Assembly: GCF_008831285.2 (NCBI RefSeq)
Contig: NC_045139.1
Span: forward strand, 2,860,704-2,924,703
Source: Nymphaea colorata
Lineage: Eukaryota > Streptophyta > Magnoliopsida > Nymphaeales > Nymphaeaceae
Length of the DNA: 64,000 nucleotides
Direction of reading: 5' to 3'
Part shown: positions 20,906-35,900 of the stretch, piece after piece
How the letters are laid out: the number at the start of each line of letters is the position of its first letter
Position numbering within the stretch: position 1 is the first letter of the stretch
Position numbers and translations under genes: made by a program
Notes under the pieces: model-generated
Database searches by the model: none
The model's input: the letters and a program-made list of their open reading frames with translations, nothing else
What the model was told of the DNA's origin: nothing

Positions 20906-23900
20906 TCACGTAATCTTCATGTTAGCAAGCTTGAGCTGCTTCTCAAATGGCAAGTACACTCTTAGATTAAAGCAGGTCTCGTGCAAGACCTGCACAAGAA
21001 AGCTGTCATTTCCATTTTTACCTATCCAAGTGTCACCTGTATTGTATGCATCATCTCCTTTGTGCTTCGACATTGCAACCAAGTTGTGAAGTCGCTCGGT
21101 TGATGCCCATAACTGCTCGACGATGGCTGCTGCCATGGAGTTCCATGTAGGAGATGATAGCAAAGAAGGCAGTGTAGCTGGCAAATTGCTCAAGACTGAG
21201 ATGGGGTTCAAAACAAGAATTGGTGCATATTCACTCCAACAGCTTGATAGAAGACCCAAAAATTGTAGTGCCTAAAGCATGCACGAGGTTATGATTTTGA
21301 TCAGAATATGAATTATATAGCAAAATAAGGAAAAGAACAGTGAAGCATCATAAGCCAATTAATCACAAGACCTGTAAAAGCATGAGGGACCTAAGAATTC
21401 TGTAGTCTTGCTCCTAGAAATTTAAACAGACGATATAGAAAAAGGTTTGGGATAACGTCTTCCATGGATTTCCAAACGCAGAGTAACATCCAAATACGGA
21501 TCTTGTAAGTGGATTCAGGATGATAAGAGTTGGAAGTCAACCAAGATTCTCATTTAAATTGATTCAAAAAAATGAGGCTGAAGAATAGGCAAGTCTGGAA
21601 GCAGTGAGTCCAACAAAGAGAGTGCTAGACATGCAATCCAAGGAGATAGTTAACAACGAGAAGCAAAAAAGGAGGACTAAAAAGGATTGTAGAAACAATG
21701 AGGACTGGTAACGACTGTTTAAGATCACGCCATTAGAAAATATCATGCCAATTTGACAGTTATATGTTTCAGTAAATGTGAATACAAGTTCAAATTTTCA
21801 CTTGATCACACTATATCTACTTGGAATTTGAGGGGATTTCTTTGATGTTTTCCTTCCTGAAATCTACTAGGGACATGACTCCATCAAAGGCAAATAATGA
21901 AATAAGAGCTCATTGTTAATTGGCATAAAAGTTAATGACGACCCAACATAACAAGAAAAATCAACATAAGGATTAACAATAGAAAAGGTGATGTCCCTTA
22001 AATGCTATGCTGAAAAAGGAAAAAAAAAGAATCTCAGAAAGAAGAGAACACACAAGCACGTATCCCTAAGTTGCTACCTGTTAAAACAAAATTATGCTTG
22101 AAAAAAAATATGGAATATCAACATACCGCTGAAGGATGCCTGCATATGTATATGATCTCAACTGTATCATGAAGCCATTTACGTTTATCATCAAGAGCAG
22201 CACGGTCCAGTGCAGCGACAGCTTCCAACAGCATAAACCATGCACCTGCATCTGTCAAGTAATAGTAGTAAGTAGAGGTACTATTGATGTTACTCTCCCT
22301 TTTTTTCTTATTAAGACACAAACCATCTAGTTCCTCAGAAACTAAATAACTTTTCAGTATTTCCATCTCTGACACTGGCAGTTGATCCAACACTGTAAGA
22401 CGAGCACTTGCAATAAACTTCTTTGCTATTTCAGGGAGACTGTTTCGTCCTTGTTGTGGATGCATTTTTTTAAGCTGCAGAAGTTTATAAACAAACATTA
22501 CAAATATAAAATGCAGTCAAATGATGGTATAAACAAATATATTGAAAGCTAGGCAGCTTCAAATACAAAAGCAAAAGTTGCACCACTGGAATTTCACAGT
22601 AACATAGAGAAGACAAACTTGTTGTAACTTGCAACTCCAAAAAAAGGAAATGTAGAGAAGGATATTTCTCTGAAATTTCACAACCAACTTACACATAAGA
22701 AACTTCACTAAAGAGAGAAGAACATATTGTAATTCACCTGAAGAAGGGCCATGGTTTGACCTTTGTGAGCCTTTGCTAAACATTTTATAGCTTCTGACCA
22801 TTCTTGATCGAATGCATAAGAAACTAATTCTGGAACCCTGCCATAAGGTATTTGAGGAAGCAAACCAAACAACAAATGCATGATGTTCTCCAGGTTAACT
22901 GAAGAATGTGATAGGTCATCGATCGTGGCAGTAAAACATTCATTCAGACCTTTCCAGAACGACATTCTGAGAATACTTTTCTGATGTATGTGATAAACAA
23001 GATAAGGAGACACAGATGAGGTGAAATATTCAATCATATCATGCCATAGCTTGTGCATTCTAGAACTTGAGAAGATTTTTATCATGTCCATCAGATGCGC
23101 CAATAAAATACACTGGAGGGGTAACTGCAGAAGCTGAAACCTTGCCAGGTCAGCTATTTCATTAAGCAAACATAGGAGGGAATTGTCATGTTCTGCATGA
23201 ACAAATAAGAAATGGAGGCACTCCTCTTTTAAGGTTGTCCCATCCACATCCTGCTCACAAGGCTGATTTTTGCAAATTGGAAATTGCATGCAACGTCTTG
23301 CAATAGCTCCCCAATCCAATGGAGGTAGCCTAGGAGTTTGTCCAAGGCACCTCAAAACTGTTGAGATTGTCTGAATGGTTGTTGACGTACAATCCTGGAC
23401 ACAAAATTTACAATGTTGGCTTAAGGACAACCAAAAACAACAAAAAATAGTAGCCAATGAAAGGCCAACTTTTTAATGACAAACCTAGAAATGTGAAGAT
23501 AAAAAAAATAAAATTAAGTTCGTTAAATCTGGAAAAATAACATGAACATAACAAAACAAATTTCAACAGACAACAGCTTCCATTTGACCTTTTTCTGGGT
23601 GCATGGAGACATATAGATACCTTTGTCACCTTCAATTTCAGATTCTGAAAGACAACTAATATATCACATTCACAGATATCAACATGTAAAAGATGACGCA
23701 ATTTCAACAGCCTATGACACTGCTCTGATCATCCTATTTGAGATGTCCAGGTCAGAAGAGCTTCAGACATTTTGATCATCTCTAAAGGAAGCCATTTGCA
23801 ATTGGATGACGAGATCCTCAATTATGCTGATGAATACATGAATATTATAAGGATGACAAGTTGCCAACATTTGTTGGAACCATAGTCACAAATATAGTTC

Positions 23901-26900
23901 TCAGGAAAGTTTGAGAAAAACATAGGGGCTCAAAGAAAGAAAAAAAAAAACAGAAAACAAATTATGAAATTATACATTTCTCATTAATTTTTCTGCAAAA
24001 ATACTGATTAAAAAAATTTCAGAAGAATCAAAGAATGTAAAACATACATTGAAAATCATATAAGCACAGGATTTTATTGCTATATTTTCCCAATATCTTT
24101 GTTTTACTTCCTTTTGGCAGCAAAATTGCAATATTTTCGAACTATCACGATATATTCCAAATGAACAGGAGCTAAAGCATGCCCAACTTCAAGTCATATT
24201 GTACACAAAACTGGTACTGAATGCACGTTTGACACAATTAACATCAGAAACAAAGATAAGAGGTGAACGGGATATTAAAGAACATAAATCCCCAAGTTCC
24301 GTTTAACATGACATTAGAATAAGAAGTAGTAAAAGAAAATAGCAGAATAGAAAGCTTGCCAGAAAAATTGGCACAGGACAATATAGACTCGTTTGCCCTT
24401 GTAACCTTTTAGTACACCATAAACAACTCACCTTGGAGAAATCAAGATTCATAAGCCACAGTGAAAGTCCCAAAACTATACTATCCTCAGCAAAATTCTG
24501 CGAAGGCAGGTTTGACTGCACTGAGAAGCCATATCCAGTATCCAAGTCCTTTGACATCAATTTGTGTCTAAGAAGTGACAGTGCCCACGCAGAATGGTTT
24601 GCAGTTTCTGGTCCTTCGGATCCTGAACCACCAGAAATATCTCTTGCACCAGCGGCGTACATAGTGATTCGGAAAGAGGACTTGCAAGTAGTGGCACTCC
24701 AATAGAAGAAGATTCCTTGAAGAGAACAAGTTTCAAAGTTAGGCAAACTTTTGAGGACCTTTTTCTTTTTTCTGATCCTACCTGCTTTGATACTTCCAAT
24801 CAACAGAACATGAACTTTACTAACAAAGGAAAAAAGAAAGATGATCGAACCTTTGCTTGATAGATCTTCTGCAAAGGATGAAATGCCTGGCCAAGAAGAC
24901 CTGCAGCAGCACCCATTGCATTCACTATCCCAATCATACCACCCAAGCAAACTAATGAAGGGTAGGCTCCAGTATAGGTATCCTTCATTAGATTCATTAA
25001 ACTTTTTATGGTCTCAAGCTTCAGTGAGAATACTCCTTCATGTAAAATGCCAGAAATAAGACCACCACCACCAGCACAAGATGCCATCAGTAAACTTTGC
25101 TCAGCAGCACCAAAACTCTTTAAGTCAAGAAGCTGAGATATAACACAATGGTAGCTATTAATTATAAATTCAATTTCTTCATTGCCTTCCAACAGTTCTG
25201 CTTTCTGGAAAACAGACAAAATTACAGGGATCACAAGGCAAGCACCTGTACATAATGATGCCTTGATCATTCTGTCAGCAGCAGAAGGCCTAGAAGAACC
25301 TTTTATATGAGTATCATGTGGAATCCAAGACATTATCATATTTTTTACATCTGACATGGCATCAACAGAACCATCTCTGTGCAAAGCAATGACAGAATAT
25401 CCTAGTCCCATTGCAAGCCCAGCAATCCCCCAAGTGTCCTCAAGTGAACTATCATAGGTCTCAGTTCCTAAACTAGTAGCTTCATGTACTTTAAGTCCAC
25501 GTACTGCACTTCGTGGAATGAAGTTACAGAGTCTTTCCAGCGAGTCAGATGACAAATCACACATCTGAACAATCATTGTTGACAAGCCTCTTACTAATTT
25601 GCCAAGCAACTCTACCTCCATCAGCTTAAGGGATCCCTCTTCAGGAATAAAACCTTCATCATCACCAGGTCGCTTAAGAAGACCTTGGCACATGAGACCC
25701 AAGCCCAAACCACAGGCACCTTTTACAAGGGGACTCTTGCTATTACGCATAACCTGAGAAAAGAGGAATTTAATAGATATAAATACACCAAGCATGCAGA
25801 TTGTTAGGCAACACTTGTCAAGTGAAACTGTGACTAATCTTTATGAGTCCTATTGATGAATCTGCTGGCTACAATAGATAATAGGAAAGTTGGACTAGTC
25901 AGTTGCATTGGTAAAAATGTGGCCTTTTTATAGACCAACTAAATCTACCCACTTCAAGCTCCTCTAAGCTATGTCACAGGAGTGAAGGTGCATGATTGTT
26001 ACAAAGAACTTGGGTATGTATGGGGCAACAGTATGTCTGTGTCCAGAGTTCAAAGCCCCATTACAAATGTGATCTTTACGTTCAAGACACTATGAGTCTA
26101 TAGAAGATATATTTTTTAAATATGTAAACAAAATTTCAGAAGCAATGGAGTGAATTTTTTTGGCTTTTGAAACTCATCCTATATGCCCAAGAAACATGAT
26201 TTTTACGTTAACTAATATGTTTCTAAGCATGCAGATTACATCTACATAGACATCCTTTCAAAAGAAAAGCTTAACAGGATAACTAAAAGAAGGAATCGAG
26301 AGAAAGATCTCAGGAGATCCAACTGAATTGTCATTGATACAGAAAAAAGAAATATATGCACTTGAATTAGAACATAAAGTATAATAGCAATCAAATATTA
26401 ACAGTAAGACCCGATGTGCACTAGTACCCACAGGGCCACAGCACAACCACCTCACATGGATGAAGATTCTACTAACTAACATTTATATACTCAATATTAA
26501 CCAATAATTTTCATTTTTTTTAAAAAGTGCACTACTCACTTTACTATTTCTCTATTTTCATGTTTGGAGGAAGAAAGAAATCTGATATGCATAGTTGCAG
26601 TAAGTAGTTCAAAAGTGTAAGTGAATATTCCAAAACATTAACACATACATTTATATTTCATCTGCACCTGTTTCGGAAGTGCATGCTGTTGTTTAACAAT
26701 GGTATCTCCATGATGTGTATAGGAAAAGCTAATAAAGCTGATAAAATGACGTAATACTTAACAGCTTATGTATTCAGCCTTCCATCATTTAAACCTTACA
26801 AGTTGGAAGAGAATGAAAATATGGATAAATGCCTACTGTAGTAATCCATGCAGTTGAAAAAAGAAAAAAGACAAAAAAAAAACAAGAACACATAATTGAC

Positions 26901-29900
26901 TAATGACTACAATAAGATCTAAAAAACGTTTTATTGAGACTGGCAATAAACATTCTTGAAGAATAATTATCTAAAAATCAGTCAAACAATGGAACAAAGT
27001 TTCCCTGCCACAAGAAGAAAGGGACAACGAGCTTATGGCCACTTGAATACCTCAAAAAGTCCATCACCAATCTCTAGCTTTGTTTTCGAGTCTGTTACAT
27101 GCAGAAGGCTTGAGAGAATGCCCAAAGAAATAGCAGATGTCCATTGTCTGGACTCATGCTCAAACTGATACAGCCAACCCAGTAAAAACCTTGACGCACT
27201 AGAAGTCACTGCATGGGCAGATGGAGGTAAAATCTGAAAGGACAAGTGCTATTCCAGTCATGAGTAGGAAAGAACAAAAGTATATCTTACAAATGCCAGT
27301 GCAGTATTTCACATTATCACAATGTAGTCAGAAGCAACAATAGAGTAACAACCAAAGAATATCATTTTTGTGTTTCAATTTCCAAATGCAGCAAATATTA
27401 TTAACAGGAAGGTTATGGATAGACAGAGACCAAACTACAAATAAATTTGTATAATAGGTCGGAGTTAGATAGCCCACTTAAATAAAGACTTTATGCAGAT
27501 ACCTGATTGAACAGAATCCAGAAAGGACTATTAAACCCATGTCTAACTGGATGAACTGCCTGTGTTTGTCAGATTGTCATTAAAAAAGGAAAAGAAAAGT
27601 GAAACCTTGTCAAGCTCAATAATGATTGAACTTAAAATTTAGAACCATTTCAGAATTAAATATAATTGTGCCACAAAAATGAAAATCATATTCCAGTATA
27701 GCAGGATATCTACAGATCTAAGTTTAACCTAAATGCCACATTCAATTATTCTAGACCAACTTAAAAATATCAAAGCAAATCTGAATTACTTACATCCTAT
27801 TTGGACTTTGTACTGAGATCGAAACAGAAAATCCAAGTTGTTGACCTTATGGTCAAATGTCCAAACACCAGAAACACGTACCCTATAAATAAAAGTAGGA
27901 CAAGCTACTGACATGGACTCAATGTTTCTGACAAATGAAAATATGTTTAGTTTCCAATAGTGGATTTTAGGAACGAAATCAATTTCATGTCCTGGGAGAA
28001 ACCAAGAGGATAGCTAGTTGATCAACCATGCAAGATTTCATATGGTACATTATTGAGGCCTAGTTTAGAGATACAAAACAAGCACAGTATCTGTTTTGCC
28101 CATCTGTTACAGAATATTTCTTATATTTTGACGTTTGAAAATGCCCGTGAAGATAATAACAGGTTAATTCTGAAGCCTTTTTCACCGTAATGTGTTTCAC
28201 CCACTACTTTGTTCAGATAACACACATCAAATAGGGGCTTGTAACTTTATTTCTTTATAAAACAACCATTGTCAGCCTACTAAATCATTTTTTTAATAAT
28301 CCTTTTTCTAACGAGCATAAAAAGGAGATCCAGAAGCTGCTTCGTTAGTTTCTGCTCCAATTATGTTATTCGTGAGCCTTCTTCAGTAAATAGTCAACAG
28401 TATATATATATATATATATATATATGGAAACAGAGAGAGAGAAAGGCGAAGAACACGAACAGCATGAGAACCTTACCGAACCCAGTGCACCAATAGCTAA
28501 TGCCATATTCTCAGCTTGACGAGGAACAGATCCATTAGACATCTCACATATACCCTGAAGACAATCAAGCAAAATATTAAACAGGTAAATAGTAGCTGCC
28601 AAGAAATTTAAACAATCCCCCATCAGAATATTGAAAAAAAATAAAATCATTTCCAACTCCCTCCTCTTCCCCCAACCCCCTCTCCAAAAAGCAAAATGAG
28701 ACCACATTGTCAATGCAATGAATCAGCAAACGACATAACTATGTCCAGGACTCCACGTGCAAGGAAGTAACCATGGGCATATATTTGACACCCGGATATA
28801 GTGTTTGTAGTCTAGAAGATAAAAAGTGAGGCAAAATGTATTGCACATTGGATCTATCCATTGTCAGAAATTTCAGATATATATATTTCCAAAATATCAT
28901 GACAATACCACCAAAAAACAACTGAAACAAAAGCAAAAACATAATTTATTGTGTGACATATTGGAAAAATTGTAAAAATGAAATTAACATGATAATATCA
29001 CAATACTATCATGAAAATCATTCTTTTCTAAATAATTCATGTATTTTTTATCTTTGGTTTGTTTAGTTTATCAATGCTTTTGTAATAAAATTAGTATAAA
29101 ATTCATGAATTCACATTTTGTTGCTGTTTTTTATGTCTTTTAACTTTTTAATTTCCAGCAAACATATTTTCCAATTAATACGCAAGAGAAAACTTGCGGA
29201 ATAGAAAAACGAGAATTGTATTTGTTACACTGGGTTAGTGACTTAGTGTATGGATATTAGAAACAAAGAACTACTTTAACTGAACTGTAGATTTGAATTT
29301 GAAACAATGCATACCAATACCAATTTCCTATTCAGGGGCCATTTCTGACCATTGGATTTTAGATCTGAGGGTCAAATCTGTTGTAAGACCCAATCTTCTA
29401 GCAAACAGTGGATCAAACGTCCACGTTTTTGCTAGGGAATCAAGGGTGTGAACTATGGAATCACGTGGTGCATTCTCCTATCCTCATGGATCAGGTGGCA
29501 CCTTTGCTAGGGAATCAAGGGTGTGTTTCTTTGAGAGGGACCAGAAACTGGTAAGTCGTCATTGTCAAACTAAAAAGAGGAAAAGAGAGAAAGAGAGATG
29601 AGAGAGGGACCCCCGGACAAGCAACTCTGGCTTGTCATCATTGCCACCCGAGTGGAAGAGAGAGACTCAGAGAGAGACCGGCAACTTTGGTTAGCCACCA
29701 CTAAGTGGAAAAACAAGACGGGGAGAGAGAGAGAGAGATGAGCGAGAGACCAGCAACTCTGGTTAATCACTGTTATCGAGCAAGAGAGAAAGAGAGAGCG
29801 AGAGCATGCAGAGCACTCAGAGCACTCAACCTGACTTTAGGGTTAGAACAACCTGACTCCCAGCATCATTGGTGCCAGCAGGTCACGAGAAAGTTTCCAG

Positions 29901-32900
29901 TACTGATCAAAGCAGCATTTAGATCAGCCACCAGACAGCCTAGATAGGCCAGCCAAGAATTGTCCAGTACGACATCAGATCGATCGCAACTGAGGGCTTC
30001 TGAAGCAGACATACTAGTGGTTTTTCTTTTTCTTTTTTGGGTTGTCTCAACAGTCCATCTTTTGCTGGGTTTGTATAATTCTAATTTTTAGGTGAGACCA
30101 TCTTCTTGATTCAGAAAATTTGGTATCTGCTTGATTAATTAGGGGAAGAAGTCATTTTAGCATTGTAATTGGGTTGAACAGGGTTAGTGTCATTGTTGCC
30201 TACCATGGGCATCACTTCCCCTCCTCTGAACATCTTTTTGGTTTAGTCAAAAACATCATTCAAACAAGGAATTTCAAATTACTCATCACCTGAAGCCCTA
30301 GGATCTTAAGCAATCAAACAGAGCCTTAAGGTCTATTCTTATTATTGATGACAGGTAAATGTATTAGTATCCAAAGATCAGGCACAACGTGGGGCCACAT
30401 GACCTATTTTTATCCATTCAGGCACACATGAAATTCCACTCTAATGGTACATGAAAGAGGTCATGTGACTTGTTAAGAACAAGGCAAGCCGTCTAGATAA
30501 CCTTTCCATCCTACAGAGACACTGTGATCTTAGAAATGCTCCTTGACATAGTTTTACCCTTAATCAGTTAAGTCCACCTTATCTACCAGACTCTGTATAA
30601 ATCAAGCAAATTTTTCTTAGGAACAATAAATGGAACCAAGTACCAGTTCCACCACAGGTAGCCATAGCCTTTTCACAATATGCAAACCAGACTTGTTAAG
30701 AACAAGGCAAGCCGTCTAGATAACCTTTCCATCCTACAGAGACACTGTGATCTTAGAAATGCTCCTTGACATAGTTTTACCCTTAATCAGTTAAGTCCAC
30801 CTTATCTACCAGACTCTGTATAAATCAAGCAAATTTTTCTTAGGAACAATAAATGGAACCAAGTACCAGTTCCACCACAGGTAGCCATAGCCTTTTCACA
30901 ATATGCAAACCAGACTTGTTAAGAACAAGGCAAGCCGTCTAGATAACCTTTCCATCCTACAGAGACACTGTGATCTTAGAAATGCTCCTTGACATAGTTT
31001 TACCCTTAATCAGTTAAGTCCACCTTATCTACCAGACTCTGTATAAATCAAGCAAATTTTTCTTAGGAACAATAAATGGAACCAAGTACCAGTTCCACCA
31101 CAGGTAGCCATAGCCTTTTCACAATATGCAAACCAGACTTGTTAAGAACAAGGCAAGCCGTCTAGATAACCTTTCCATCCTACAGAGACACTGTGATCTT
31201 AGAAATGCTCCTTGACATAGTTTTACCCTTAATCAGTTAAGTCCACCTTATCTACCAGACTCTGTATAAATCAAGCAAATTTTTCTTAGGAACAATAAAT
31301 GGAACCAAGTACCAGTTCCACCACAGGTAGCCATAGCCTTTTCACAATATGCAAACCAGATGTGGTGCTCCTTGCTGGAACAAGTGGCAACCAGTTTAGA
31401 GCCTGAGCTTGATCTTTCGCCAAATCAAGCCATGATATGCAGAAATTTCAGACTCAACCAAGAATATGCAGATGACATTTGATACTGGAACAGACTGAAC
31501 AGCAAGTCAGATTTGGTTAAAATATGGGTAAATCCAGATCCTAATCTGGTTTTATTTTTTACGAAATCATATATTCACACATCTAGGTATATGGTATATA
31601 CATAACGAACAGATTAAGTCTAGCAATCAGGAGCAAGACTGGATTTTTTTTTCTTTTTTTTCAAAAGTTCAGCATTACAAGTTCAGTACTTGAAGCACAT
31701 AAAAACTCAGTTCTATGACCTGATCCATGGAACATCTTAAGACTGTAGACCTAACACCGTAAAAGCTTTGTCCATCCTTAGCTGACCTCATATAATGACA
31801 AGTAAAACTAGTTCTCCATATCGTATTGTCAAGGAATTCAAAATACCAGGCCCCTTTTTTTTACTCATTTGAAGCTTAAGACACATACTGAAAGCTTCAG
31901 GAATTTCTGCCACTACAACTGGCTGTTCTACCAAGTGGAAAGAAGAGCAACTGGGAACCCATTAGTATTTAATGAATAACCAATGCCATGAACAAAAGAA
32001 GTAATTTCTCAAGCTGCAGCAATCTTGAAGCCAGATTCTGCTTCTTGACAAGGCTAGAAGAGAATCCAAGTGCACACAGGGAAATATAAGAGAACATGCC
32101 AAGCTTGATCATGCACTCAGATTACCAGACTTGTACCTAGTTAATGAAACTGTACATAACTACTTACACAAAGTAGAGACTGTTGCCCACCAGTAATATG
32201 AATATCAGCCAAGAAAAGGTTATTGGCTGCCTCGGTACATGTCATACAACCTAAATTCCACTGATGAGCTCTACATGCTCTAAATTAAGAACAATAATCA
32301 CAATCAAAGTTCTTTTCTAAAGGACTTTTTAATATGATCATTAACTTGAAGGGTACATGTTATGGGGCCTCAAAAGGGTAGCTGGGCTTTGGCTTTCGTC
32401 AATTCTGCATCCCCTTTGGGATTTGCAATTTTTGTTGTGAATACTTATTTGTTGGTAAACAAAATCGAGGGCCACCGTTTAGCAGGACTTCACTGGAATA
32501 TGGTCGTTAAATCAGTGTGTCCATAAATGGAAGATAAAAGAGAAGGGGAAAGAAAAAAAAAAACTGACCTTGAGGACATCATCAGCAAACTTGTTGAAGC
32601 CTTTGTCACTAATGTTGGGCAACTCTTTCTGTCCAAGAATGACCACAGCTTTTCTCATCCAACGGAGCATGAAAGATTGCCAGGATTGCAATGACAAGAT
32701 TGCCAAAAATATATTTCTTGACAGTTGTAAAGAATCAGCTATTTCCAGCATGAAACCTTCATATAATGTCCGCAGCTTCACCAAGTCCTAGATAAATATG
32801 AAACTTGCCCTGGTCAATGTGTCCAAATTCTTCTTTACAAAATGCTGATACAGCATTGCATATTTTAAATGATAATCAAGAACTTTCATTCATTTGATGG

Positions 32901-35900
32901 GGAATTCATACCTTAAACGCTGATGCCCCTTTGTCGGATTGAGTATTAGTATACAAAGGAAAGCATACTAATGCCACACCTGGGAAATCCCCTGCTTCAG
33001 CACTTGAGTTTCCTGAATTACATGCACAACACAAAACACTGAACAAATTAAAATGATGACATACCATACTCTTTCCCACCATGTTTAGAAAAGGAAGGAC
33101 AGAAAACAAAGAATTAAAAACTGAAGAATGAAAAGAAAGGCCACTAGGTCTGCCTTTAACTAAATTCAGCACTCTTTATAATTAGGATACATTATGAGTT
33201 CTTGAAGCAAAACATCATGCAGCATAATGTTAATAATAAGATTAAAGCATGCAGCAACAGAAAAAATACTGATACAGGATGCCAGCTACATATGATGTAA
33301 ATCCTTTTATTAACTAAAGAGTGCAGTTAATAAGAGTGGCAGAACATACACACACACATACACATATATAGTTTATTGACACAAATATCGAAAAAAATAA
33401 AAAAAAATTGCCATATTTTTTAAAACATTACAATTATATCAGCAACACAGAAAAATGAAAGAAACAGCAAAAAATATCACAATATTTTAAAAATCTTGCG
33501 AAAGAGTATCTCACAATATTTAGCACGTACTTTTCCTTTCTAAAAATCACGTACTTTTCCTTTCTAAAAAGCACCTTTATACCTTCAGTTTTCCTTTTTT
33601 GTTTTTTTTTTTCAACACATTAAAAACTATTTTGAATCTGTATCAATGTTTATGTAACGTGCACATATATATATATGGACACATACACACATATGTACAC
33701 TTTGGTGATGGAAGGCTCCAAACTTTGTTTCACAAATTCACACCCCCCCCCCCCCCCAAACACACACACACACACATATATATATATATGAATTTTTCTG
33801 ATAGAAGGCCCCTGTTATTTTACCAATAAGGTCAAAATGTGTAACTAAAATATAAGCAACGGTCTTTGTTACATTATCCCAAGGACAAGGATGCAGAGGC
33901 ATGGCTATCTCTACCTGATGAAAAGAGAACCCGTGGTAGAACATCTAGTATCTTGTCTATTTTACTAACATTTATTTTCTTTCCCTTCAGGAACCTACGC
34001 CTTGTCCTGCACAAAAGTATAGATCAAGTTTATAAAAGAACACTATGAGAATAAATTTGAACTTTTTTTCCAATTTAGAAGATATAGTTGAGGAAGGCAA
34101 CACATGTGCTCAGAAGATATCAGCTTGACAGTCAAACCCTCCATTGCCTTGAGAACTTCAGCATCAGATTCAGAAGTAACCCAGCTCAAAATGCTATCCT
34201 TCAAATTGGGAATTGCTTGTTGAACAAGATTTACCTGAGCAAGTAGAAATCATAAGTGCCATATCAAAACAGGACAATTACACAAGCATGCACAAAAGGC
34301 ATCCATGTCACCACATGCATGCACAACAGAAACAAATGCAGTGCAGCTGCAGAAATTTCCTGGGTGTTAAGGAAGGCTTTGTTTCGGGACTTATTACAGA
34401 AAAAAAATCCATTGGAAACCAAAAAGGAAAAAATCCGAACCTACCTCATACTGGGAGAGTGACTTAAAAGCAGTTGCACGTGGCCTTAACCATTCCAATT
34501 CATGACCAATATGTACAGGGGATGCAAGTTCCCATAGAATAAGTAGTACTTGGGTTGATCTTTCAGGGTATGCATTGGCATCCATTGCTCCCCACTGTAA
34601 AAGGGTGGCTAAGCTGCCAGAAAGAGGCAAAAACAATTCCAGTTCTTTGTCCATTAATAAAGTTAAAAACTCAATAGCCCAATCTAAGTACCGAATTAAG
34701 AACACTCCATATTAATACTCCTTAAGATTCAATCCTCAAAAATAAAGGCCACTTGCTTATCCAGAAAAATTAGTACTGTTCAATCTAAAGCTATTCTAAG
34801 ATTCTTCACCTGTTGGCAATGATAGGAACCTGGGAGTAACTCAAAATGTGTTCCATAATAACAACCCATGCGGTATAAAAGTCTGCAAAGATTAAGACAA
34901 TTAAGTTGCAAACTGGACCAAAAGAAAGATAAAATACTTTACTGCAAAAAAATGAAGACATACCAACTACATCAGCTTCACAAAGAAAACCAAGGCTTTC
35001 AAGTCCAAGAGCTTGGATGGTTGGAGAATGACTCTCAATACATGCCTGCAAACTCAAAAGGATAACCGACATCATGGCCATTAATATATGAGACATTAAA
35101 CGAGTAATGGAGAGCATAAGGTCTATCCCTAGAGTAATATGCTCCATATGGCATACTTACAGATACAGACAAGATCAAGTCAACACCCCTATCAGGATTT
35201 CTCTTGCAAACATCACGGATGCAAGCAGCAATGCTAATGCATACGTCACTCTCGCAGGAAAACTGAAGAAACGTACTAGAATGCAAAGCTCCCTGTATGT
35301 CAAAATTAAGTTATTGGTGACATAATTTCAGGTAGACTAAATGCTTTCTACATAGAGGAAATAGAAGAAATCAGGAAAGCAATTCTCAATGATGCTGCCT
35401 GACATAAAGTAGCGAATGTTAAAATTATAAAGCCCCAAAGTTTCTTCTTCCACATTGTTTCTTCTATATCACTTCAGAAAAAGAGAAGTGCAAAATTCAT
35501 ACCTACTATCGTTTTATATTTTCATTAAGACGTTTGATGGGATAAAGCACTCTTCACCACCGAAATCCCTTTGTCATGTTACATCATTATTAACTGTGTT
35601 CAACTTCTGAGGCCTCACATATCCTACTCTAAGCACTAAAAACGTTAAAAAACTAAAAATGGGGGAAAATAAAATAAGTGAGAAATTAATAAAAAAACAT
35701 CAAAAGATAAGTAAATTTGCAACAAATAAAAAATAGAAAATGAAAAAAATTGTTTAACATTAAAAGAATAAAAAATGAAAAATTTGAAAAAAGGGGAAAA
35801 AATGAGTTAAAAAAGTGTTTTTTTTTGTTTTTAATGTTTTCTAAAAAAAAATGTTTTTTTTTAGTTTTAAACGGCAATTTAATTTATCGCGTTTTTTAAA

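Noticed and set aside
30467..31358. CRISPR-like array
   Set aside because: The units are contiguous 223-bp copies without spacers in a plant intron.
28555..32568. A missing RST1 exon in the 4-kb intron
   Set aside because: Exons 17 and 18 join into a continuous family-like protein segment in phase, leaving no gap to fill.
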